Source of the DNA: Clostridium omnivorum | GTDB lineage: Bacteria > Bacillota > Clostridia > Clostridiales > Clostridiaceae | Reading direction: 5' to 3' | Assembly (NCBI RefSeq): GCF_026012015.1 | Contig: NZ_BRXR01000001.1 | Location: 3,446,728-3,510,727, forward strand | Length of the DNA stretch: 64,000 nt | Shown here: positions 58,420-64,000 of the stretch, piece by piece | Numbering within the stretch: position 1 is the stretch's first letter | Layout: the number at the start of each line of letters is the position of its first letter | The notes under the pieces: generated by a model | Told to the model about the DNA's origin: nothing | The model's database searches: none | What the model saw: the letters and a program-made list of their open reading frames with translations, nothing else | Translations under genes and position numbers: made by a program

Positions 58420-59160
58420 ATGAAACAAGATAGTTCAACAGAATGCTGGAATCAAGTTGATATAGATGATTTAGCCACAAAAGCTCAAATGAATGATTTC
58501 CGACTATATTATATAATGCCATATACTTTAGAAAAATTAGGAGATGTATACGGTAAACAAGTTCTTGATTTGGGTTGTGGTGAAGGGGGATATGCAAGAG
58601 CTTTATCCAAACAAGGAGCAGTTGTTACCGCTGTAGATTGTTCTGAAACTTTTATAACTTATGTTAAAAATAAGTCTAGAGAAGAAAGCTTGAACATTAA
58701 CACATTATGTAGAAATGCTAATGAATTAACAGGAATCATTGAGAACACTTTTGATGTTGTGCTTTGCTCCATGATGTTAATGGATGTTGAAGATCTTGAT
58801 GGAACACTAAAAGAGATATATCGGGTTATAAAACCTAATGGAAGGGTTTTTATATCTATATTGCATCCATGTTTTAAGCCAAAAGAAAGTAAATGGATAC
58901 TGGAAGATGATAAAATAGAGGTTTTGGTTAGCGATTATTTTAATCCAACAGAATGGGTTGGATTGATTAAAGGTATTGATACTTCCATAGTATATAGGCA
59001 TAGAACTCTATCAGAGTATATCAAAGCTTTCGTAAGAAATAAGTTTACAGTAGTGGATATGAATGAGCCAATTCCATCAGAAGAACAGATGGATATGTCA
59101 TCAAGAATTAAATGGTTATCGAAAATACCAATGTATTTGTTTATGGAATTAGAAAAGTAA
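58420..59160 (+). CDS. Class I SAM-dependent methyltransferase
   Basis: 246 residues. Motif I is VLDLGCGEGGYARALSKQGA, then VTAVDCSE, and MLMDVEDLDGTLKEIYRVIK. It is of the UbiE/type-11 class. Substrate unknown, probably a small molecule. It is exactly bracketed by a cassette 5' motif (58389, 11 bp before the start) and a cassette 3' motif that overlaps its stop (59160), making it the tightest unit in the window. Confidence 0.87.
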   Translation: MKQDSSTECWNQVDIDDLATKAQMNDFRLYYIMPYTLEKLGDVYGKQVLDLGCGEGGYARALSKQGAVVTAVDCSETFITYVKNKSREESLNINTLCRNANELTGIIENTFDVVLCSMMLMDVEDLDGTLKEIYRVIKPNGRVFISILHPCFKPKESKWILEDDKIEVLVSDYFNPTEWVGLIKGIDTSIVYRHRTLSEYIKAFVRNKFTVVDMNEPIPSEEQMDMSSRIKWLSKIPMYLFMELEK

Positions 59161-59175
59161 ATTTCAATTTGTAGA
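59160..59175 (+). repeat. Cassette 3' motif, copy 4
   Basis: AATTTCAATTTGTAGA directly at the methyltransferase stop codon. Confidence 0.65.
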
Positions 59176-59184
59176 GATGAAAAA

Positions 59185-59229
59185 TTGCTCTAAGCCACAT
59201 TTTTTTATTATATTTTGTGCCTTGAGCAA
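59185..59229. repeat. Imperfect hairpin after the methyltransferase unit
   Basis: TTGCTC-AAG-CACA pairs with TGTG-CTT-GAGCAA, with one bulged T and one C-C mismatch, across a T-rich loop. It lies between the cassette 3' motif and the flavin reductase gene. Confidence 0.6.
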
Positions 59230-59250
59230 GCGAAAGGAATAGATATAATT

Positions 59251-59826
59251 ATGAAAAAAATTGATATAAAGCCTCAAAGAATGTTTTGTCCTCAACCTAT
59301 GTATGTAATTGGAACATATAATGAAGATGGACAACCTAATTTCAGTGTAATTACAAGGATAGGCTTTGCATGGGATGGAAGTCCCCATATTATGCTTAGT
59401 ATGGATGGAACGAAAAAAACAAAAGAAAATATTCAAAGAACAGGGGTGTTTGCTGCAAATCTTGTTAGTACAGATATGTTATTGTTAGCAGATTATTTTG
59501 GAAGAACACATGGGTCTAATGGAATAAAAAACGAAGTTGATTTTCAGTTTACTAATGGAAATGTTCTAAATGTACCAGTGCTTGATAGCAGCAAGTGGGT
59601 ATTTGAATGTGAAGTGAGTAAGACTATTGAATTAGTGGATAGTCATATATTTATTAGCAAGATTAATAATATCCTAGTTGCAGAGCAATTTAAGGATATG
59701 GATATGCACATGATTGATTTATCACAACTAGACCCTGTACTCTATGCACCATTTAATTATTATAGTTTAGGTGAAAAACTTGGGAATTGTGGTGACTGGG
59801 AAAAACATATTTCTAAGTTAGATTGA
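59251..59826 (+). CDS. Flavin reductase family protein
   Basis: 191 residues of the FMN-binding split-barrel flavin reductase-like fold. Recognisable segments are PQPMYVIGTYNEDGQPNFSV, LSMDGTKKTKENIQRTGVFA and NLVSTDML. Members bind FMN and may act as flavin or ferric reductases in anaerobes. ATG 59251 has AAAGGAATAG before it; the frame extends to 59215 through the upstream hairpin. Confidence 0.8.
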   Translation: MKKIDIKPQRMFCPQPMYVIGTYNEDGQPNFSVITRIGFAWDGSPHIMLSMDGTKKTKENIQRTGVFAANLVSTDMLLLADYFGRTHGSNGIKNEVDFQFTNGNVLNVPVLDSSKWVFECEVSKTIELVDSHIFISKINNILVAEQFKDMDMHMIDLSQLDPVLYAPFNYYSLGEKLGNCGDWEKHISKLD

Positions 59827-59879
59827 TATTTATATATTCTATTTTAAGGTAAGGACAGTTAGTCCATAAGGAGAATGCA

Positions 59880-59933
59880 ATGAGAGAGGTTTATATTGAT
59901 AAAGATGGGGTTAAGGCAAGAATCCATCACTAG
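59880..59933 (+). pseudogene. 17-codon N-terminal stub of a lost gene
   Basis: ATAAGGAGAATGCA followed by ATG and MREVYIDKDGVKARIHH then stop, 17 bp before the next gene. The ribosome binding site is good and the sequence looks like a true N-terminus, but the body is missing. It may be a deletion remnant or a leader ORF. Confidence 0.4.
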
Positions 59934-59950
59934 GGAAATGGGGAGAAAAT

Positions 59951-60754
59951 ATGGGGAATCAAATTGATAATCATGATTTTGTTAAAGAGCAGTATAAAAA
60001 CGATGACAACCTAAATGCAAGAATTAACTTGCATAGTTTTAATATCAATAAAATTGATTGGAACACTTGGTTTTTTGAAAAAATGAATATACCAGAGAAT
60101 AGTAGCATTTTAGAATTAGGTTGTGGTAACGGATTATTGTGGAAGAAAAATGAACAAGCAATAAAAGAAACTTTGAATATAACCTTATCCGATTTTTCTG
60201 AAGGGATGCTTCAAAGTGCAAAACAAAACTTAAAAAATGAAAAGATAAAATATCAAGTTATCGATATACAAGACATCCCTTATGAAAATGAAAGTTTTGA
60301 TATTATTATAGCAAGACATATGTTGTATCATGTTCCAGATATTGATAAAGCACTTTCTGAAGTTAAAAGAGTGCTAAAGCGGGGTGGAAAATTTTATGTT
60401 TCTACTAATGGTAAGGAACATATGCAGGAATTAGAAAGGTTGGTAAAAGACTATGATAAAAACATAGAGTATGACCTTCAAAAATTCCCTAATAAATTTG
60501 GTATTGAAAATGGAGAAAAATTCTTAAAAAAGTACTTTAGCAAGGTCCTCTTGGAAGAATTCAATGGTCAAATTGTAGTTGATAAACTAGAACCTGTGGT
60601 GTCGTATATAATGTCCTCTACAAATTTCCGAAGAAAGATGCTTGATGAACATAAATTAGATAACTTTTATAAATATATAGAAACAGAGATTAATAAAGTA
60701 GGAGCATTTAGAATAAACACAAAGGCAGGTATGTTTATTGCATCAAGCCCATAA
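59951..60754 (+). CDS. Class I SAM-dependent methyltransferase
   Basis: 267 residues. Motif I SILELGCGNGLLWKKNEQAI, then LSDFSEGMLQSAKQNL, IIARHMLYHVPDIDKALSEV and LKRGGKFYVSTNGKEH. It is a type-11 methyltransferase with a C-terminal extension of about 100 residues, like those seen in several small-molecule methyltransferases. TGGGGAGAAAAT precedes the ATG. Confidence 0.86.
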   Translation: MGNQIDNHDFVKEQYKNDDNLNARINLHSFNINKIDWNTWFFEKMNIPENSSILELGCGNGLLWKKNEQAIKETLNITLSDFSEGMLQSAKQNLKNEKIKYQVIDIQDIPYENESFDIIIARHMLYHVPDIDKALSEVKRVLKRGGKFYVSTNGKEHMQELERLVKDYDKNIEYDLQKFPNKFGIENGEKFLKKYFSKVLLEEFNGQIVVDKLEPVVSYIMSSTNFRRKMLDEHKLDNFYKYIETEINKVGAFRINTKAGMFIASSP

Positions 60755-60847
60755 TATAAATACTTCCTATAATTATTCTTATATATATTTTTGGTCGAAA
60801 ACGTAACATTGCTAAGTAAATGATATGCTTTGTAAAAAATGCGATAA

Positions 60848-60867
60848 AACTCAATAAATAGTAATTT
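60848..60867 (+). repeat. Cassette 5' motif, copy 5
   Basis: AACTCAATAAATAGTAATTT, then G, preceded by an AAAAAATGCGATA arm. It opens the unit with the GyrI-like gene. Confidence 0.75.
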
Positions 60868-60959
60868 GGTAATTTTAAAAAATAAGTTGAAATACATTTT
60901 AAAGCGTTATATGATGAATTCAGGCATCGATGTACTTTATTTGAAAAAGAAGGTAAGTT

Positions 60960-61415
60960 ATGGATATTAATATTGAAATGATACCAGCATATGAAATTGC
61001 TTATATACGAAGAATAGGGCCCTACGGTTCAGAAAATGTGCAAATAATGGAACAATTAAAAAGTTGGGCTAGAGAAAAAAACTTATTGGATGGAAATTCA
61101 ATCATCTTAGGAATAGCCCAAGATAATCCTCAGTTCACAGAACCTAAAGATTGTCGTTATGATACATGTTTAGTTGTTTCGGATGAATTTAAGGCTGATA
61201 ATCAGTATATTAATTTTGGAAAAATTATTGGTGGAAAGTATTGCGTATTTAAAATAAGCCATACTATACATGCTATGCAAAAAGCATGGATGGAGATATT
61301 TCCGGAGTTATCAAAAAGAAATTACGAATTTGATGATAAAAGACCTATCATTGAACGCTATGCAATACAGATGATAAATAATCATTACTGTGAAATTTGT
61401 GTACCAATATTATAA
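60960..61415 (+). CDS. GyrI-like ligand-binding domain protein
   Basis: 151 residues. EMIPAYEIAYIRRIGPYGSE is the standard first strand and DNPQFTEPKDCRYDTCLVVS the second half of the GyrI/SOUL-type fold. It is the effector domain of AraC/GyrI regulators without a DNA-binding part. Stand-alone members can bind or hydrolyse hydrophobic toxins. AAGAAGGTAAGTT precedes the ATG. It is bracketed by cassette motifs at 60848 and 61431. Confidence 0.83.
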   Translation: MDINIEMIPAYEIAYIRRIGPYGSENVQIMEQLKSWAREKNLLDGNSIILGIAQDNPQFTEPKDCRYDTCLVVSDEFKADNQYINFGKIIGGKYCVFKISHTIHAMQKAWMEIFPELSKRNYEFDDKRPIIERYAIQMINNHYCEICVPIL

Positions 61416-61430
61416 AAGATTATTAAGACT

Positions 61431-61450
61431 AATTCCAATTTGCAAAATTG
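61431..61450 (+). repeat. Cassette 3' motif, copy 5
   Basis: AATTCCAATTTGCAAAATTG, 16 bp after the GyrI-like stop codon. Confidence 0.65.
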
Positions 61451-61748
61451 AAAGAATTAATTTATAGATACATTTTATTTTCTAAAAATAAATACACATT
61501 TTTATAGATCACTAAATAGAAAAGCATATGGGGAAAGGGGGAATCCTCATATGCTTACTATTTTATATATCATATTAAAAGGGGGAACTTTTAATTTATA
61601 TATGTACTAGAAGTTTGTTTTCCTTCTATGTTTTAAATTATACATACTGATTATTGCAAAAGTATCAAGGTTTTGTGTGAAATTAATGTGATTCTAAACC
61701 ATATGCTTTGTGATAACTTAATAAATGAATTGTAGGAAGAAATATACA

Positions 61749-61769
61749 TTATATAGTATAATTACCTTA
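61749..61769 (+). promoter_or_regulatory. Recurrent promoter-like motif, copy 3
   Basis: TTATATAGTATAATTACCTT upstream of the AAC(6')-like gene; about 40 bp around it match 19815-19858. Confidence 0.45.
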
Positions 61770-61848
61770 AGATATGTTGAATTAGAGCTGTAGTTAATTG
61801 TGAAGGATAAAAAGGTTAATTTAAAAGTGGGTTTAGTATGGAGGATAT

Positions 61849-62451
61849 ATGGAATATTTATTTCAAAATGGTGATATAGGAATTCGTAAAATGGAAGACA
61901 ATATCACGGATTATAAGCTTATTGCAAAGTGGCTTTCCACTGAAGAATTACTTGATTATTATGAAGGTCGTAGTAATTCATTTGATTTAGAGAAGGTAAT
62001 TAAAAAATTTGCACCTCGTGCTAAAGAGGAAGAAGCAGTTGTACCATGTATAATAGAACATAATCAAAAGGCTATTGGATACATTCAATATTTTATTATA
62101 GAACCCGGTGGATATGATGTTGGAGATTCCATTAATATGAAAAGCTATAGATTACCATATGGGATGGATTTATTTATTGGTGAAACTGATAATTGGAATA
62201 AAGGGATTGGAACTATGATAGTAAGGTCATTGATTTCATATTTATTTAATAACAAAAATGCGGACATTATTTTTATTGATCCACAAACATGGAACAAGCG
62301 TGCAATAAGGTGTTATGAAAAAAGTGGATTTATTCCGATGATAGTTATAAAGAATAGAGAAATGCATGACGGAGAATATAGGGACAGTTTTATAATGTCA
62401 GTTTCTTATGAAGAATGGAAAACAAATAATGAGCATATCCCATATTTATAG
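61849..62451 (+). CDS. AAC(6')-like GNAT acetyltransferase
   Basis: 200 residues. YGMDLFIGETDNWNKGIGT, then FIDPQTWNKRAIRCYEKSGF and EMHDGEYRDSFIMSV strongly resemble the AAC(6')-Ie/AacA-type aminoglycoside 6'-acetyltransferases. It probably acetylates an aminoglycoside or related sugar; resistance is not proven. ATGGAGGATATATG gives the ribosome binding site and start. Confidence 0.82.
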   Translation: MEYLFQNGDIGIRKMEDNITDYKLIAKWLSTEELLDYYEGRSNSFDLEKVIKKFAPRAKEEEAVVPCIIEHNQKAIGYIQYFIIEPGGYDVGDSINMKSYRLPYGMDLFIGETDNWNKGIGTMIVRSLISYLFNNKNADIIFIDPQTWNKRAIRCYEKSGFIPMIVIKNREMHDGEYRDSFIMSVSYEEWKTNNEHIPYL

Positions 62452-62556
62452 CTAATTCAGAATATTTTTATATAATGTCACATTGGTAAAAAAATGCGAA
62501 ACATAGTTTTATGTTAGTGAGAGTAGTAATAGATAAACGCAGGGGGGATGTACTAA

Positions 62557-63153
62557 ATGATGGTATTATATATTTTATGTTTAATACTAATATTCTTTAC
62601 CATTGAGTATTCTGTACTTTGTAGCAGTTATAAAAAGGCAGCCCATAATAATGGACAAAAAAGAGATGTGATTATTGCACTTGGTTATCCAGCGAAAAAA
62701 GATGGAAGTATGTCACCAATTTTGCGGGAACGAATAAAAAAAGCAGCAAAACTATATCACGAAGGAATTGCTGGGGTAATTATTTGCACTGGTGCGGCTG
62801 TTGCTAACAACTATGTTGAGGCGGATGTTATGGCACAAGCATTGATAGAATTAGGAGTTCCAGATTGCAGTATAATTCGTGAAAAATTTGCAACGGGTAC
62901 ATACGAAAATTTAGTAAATTCAAAGAAAATTATGCAGGATAGAGGACTAAAAACGGCAGTTATTGTTTCCTCACCATGGCATTTAAGAAAAGCCAGTTCG
63001 TATGCGTATAAGATTGAAATTGACCATTTGGTGGAAAACTCTAAATTTCCACATGAATACCTAATAATAGGGGTAGGATTAATATACTTTTATTTATATA
63101 CGCAGATGTTCGTTAACCTTTTGCGTAATCAAAAAGGTAAACAAAAAAGCTAA
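62557..63153 (+). CDS. YdcF/DUF218 family membrane protein
   Basis: 198 residues. One N-terminal helix (VLYILCLILIFFTIEYSVL), then the DUF218 core: VIIALGYPAKKDG, AGVIICTGAAVANNYVEADV, SWHL-type SSPWHLRKASSYAY, and a C-terminal helix. YdcF-type proteins bind SAM or act in envelope metabolism; the role here is unknown. CAGGGGGGATGTACTAA precedes the ATG. Confidence 0.82.
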   Translation: MMVLYILCLILIFFTIEYSVLCSSYKKAAHNNGQKRDVIIALGYPAKKDGSMSPILRERIKKAAKLYHEGIAGVIICTGAAVANNYVEADVMAQALIELGVPDCSIIREKFATGTYENLVNSKKIMQDRGLKTAVIVSSPWHLRKASSYAYKIEIDHLVENSKFPHEYLIIGVGLIYFYLYTQMFVNLLRNQKGKQKS

Positions 63154-63279
63154 GTTGTCATTTTCTTAATGGTGAAACTATGCTTATATAACGTTTAAAT
63201 AGTAATATTATTAACACTGTATCTGATAAAATATATTGATAGAAATCTTTTGTTTTAAAACAAGTTATGGAGGTGAAAT

Positions 63280-63405
63280 ATGTTTCCATTGGAGGCGCAA
63301 TCTTTACATGAAATAGCGGTTACTCTAAAAGTTGGGTTTAGTTTCATATGTATTTTGCTTTTTTTAATTTTCATTAGATTATGTAAAAACGAAAAAAATA
63401 AATAA
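63280..63405 (+). CDS. Small membrane protein of 41 residues
   Basis: TTATGGAGGTGAAAT gives an excellent ribosome binding site. The product MFPLEAQSLHEIAVTLKVGF then SFICILLFLIFIRLCKNEKN K has one membrane helix with a basic tail. Two fragments of the same sequence occur at 8763 and 17901, which suggests a repeated small gene. Function unknown. Confidence 0.6.
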   Translation: MFPLEAQSLHEIAVTLKVGFSFICILLFLIFIRLCKNEKNK

Positions 63406-63537
63406 ACGTGCTGAACTAGCTGCATACAATTTTTTCTTGTGTCGCATGAGTAAATCGGTGCACCATATGAAAGATGTAAGAAGACCAGTAAATATTAATT
63501 TATAGAGTGAGTTTCACGGATAAAGGAGAAGGTAAAA

Positions 63538-64000
63538 ATGAAAGTGGAGACAAACGATTTGATTATCCGCAATTTTGAGTTAAGCGACGAAAATGATTTA
63601 TGTGAATATATGCTGCAGCGTGTTAATGCTGAATTTGAGGCATATCCAGATTTCACTTGTCAAAAGGTGAAAAAAGAGATTGAGTATAGAGCACAAAGCG
63701 ATGAATTCTATGCAATCGAGTTAAAAAAGGAGCATAAGGTTATTGGAAATATTTATCTAGGAAAGAGGAACTTTAATACAAGAGAACTTGGGTATGTATT
63801 GAACGAGAAATATCAGCATAAGGGCTATGGAAGTGATGCCAGCAAAGCGGCGATAGAATATATGTTTAATCAAGGTGTCCATCGAATTTATGCAGAATGC
63901 GCTCCTCAAAACACACCTTCATGGAAGCTAATGGAGAAGATTGGGATGATACGAGAAGCACATTTTAAAAAAAATGTTTCTCTTCATCAAGATGAAAATG
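63538..64000 (+). CDS. GNAT acetyltransferase, RimJ-like, cut by the window edge
   Basis: 154 codons without a stop to the window end. VETNDLIIRNFELSDENDLC at the start, LGYVLNEKYQHKGYGSDASK for the acetyl-CoA loop, then VHRIYAECAPQNTPSWKLME and KIGM. AAAGGAGAAGGTAAAA precedes the ATG. Only the last about 20 residues should be missing. Confidence 0.83.
   Translation, partial: MKVETNDLIIRNFELSDENDLCEYMLQRVNAEFEAYPDFTCQKVKKEIEYRAQSDEFYAIELKKEHKVIGNIYLGKRNFNTRELGYVLNEKYQHKGYGSDASKAAIEYMFNQGVHRIYAECAPQNTPSWKLMEKIGMIREAHFKKNVSLHQDEN

Larger units (their letters stand above)
61416..61848. other. Intergenic region, 433 bp
   Basis: Holds the cassette 3' motif (61431), a hairpin AAGCATATG/CATATGCTT (61522-61556) that may end transcription although it lacks a T run, a GGGGGAA-rich segment, and the promoter-like motif at 61749. 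No ORF is convincing. Confidence 0.6.

Overview
The window looks like chromosomal DNA of a low-GC, spore-former-type Firmicute, most likely a Clostridium sensu stricto relative. The support is strong A/T codon bias, GGAGG-type ribosome binding sites, sigma-A style promoters, and gene families typical of clostridia: M-box-controlled Nramp-type Mg transporter, guanidine-I riboswitch, CGGC and DUF5808 proteins, B12-binding radical SAM. No rRNA, tRNA, CRISPR array, transposase or integrase gene was seen.

Layout. Positions 1-4.1 kb: start of a secreted or membrane protein, a TPR-GAF-GGDEF cyclase, a CGGC protein and an Ada/AraC methyl-phosphotriester sensor. Positions 4.1-30.6 kb: a long accessory array of mostly single, independently transcribed genes, mainly on the + strand. 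It holds many GNAT acetyltransferases, NUDIX hydrolases, methyltransferases, an MFS pump with an ArsR regulator, an alpha/beta hydrolase, a phosphatase, kinases/phosphotransferases, a TmrB-like protein, an Imm5-like immunity protein and several small membrane proteins. It also holds at least six gene remnants. Positions 30.6-36.6 kb: guanidine-I riboswitch with a Gdx exporter, B3/B4 protein, radical SAM, zinc-ribbon membrane protein, HAD phosphatase, DeoR regulator. Positions 36.9-43.7 kb: a vancomycin-resistance cluster (vanR, vanS, vanZ, vanH, D-Ala-D-Lac ligase, vanX, a D,D-carboxypeptidase) of higher GC than its surroundings. Positions 43.9-46.2 kb: GntR regulator, then an Mg-responsive leader (M-box plus a short leader ORF) and an Nramp-type Mg transporter. 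Positions 46.4-57.5 kb: radical SAM, an ABC exporter with its two-component system, a TetR-controlled ABC exporter, and a lone ftsX. Positions 57.8-64 kb: a second stretch of the accessory array (GNATs, methyltransferases, flavin reductase, GyrI-like protein, AAC(6')-like acetyltransferase, YdcF).

The most unusual signal lies between the genes. Six near-identical terminator-plus-promoter modules (TTGATA, exactly 18 bp, TATAAT) each precede a different, unrelated gene. A second pair of short motifs (CTCAATAAATAGTAATTTG before genes, TTCCAATTTG after genes) brackets at least three single genes as if they were cassettes sharing an AATTTG core. Dyads with TTCGCATT/AATGCGAA arms recur in the same gaps. 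Together with the many internally deleted genes, this suggests a gene-collecting region with a repeat-based exchange process whose recombinase, if any, is outside the window.

Regulatory reading: TAAG boxes with strict 11-bp spacing lie upstream of vanR, vanH and the carboxypeptidase gene, so the three promoters are probably one VanR regulon. The Mg transporter seems to be controlled twice, first by the M-box and then by a leader peptide starting MEADP, which resembles E. coli MgtL (MEPDP). An Rrf2 regulator and a neighbouring methyltransferase share the same 25-bp operator.
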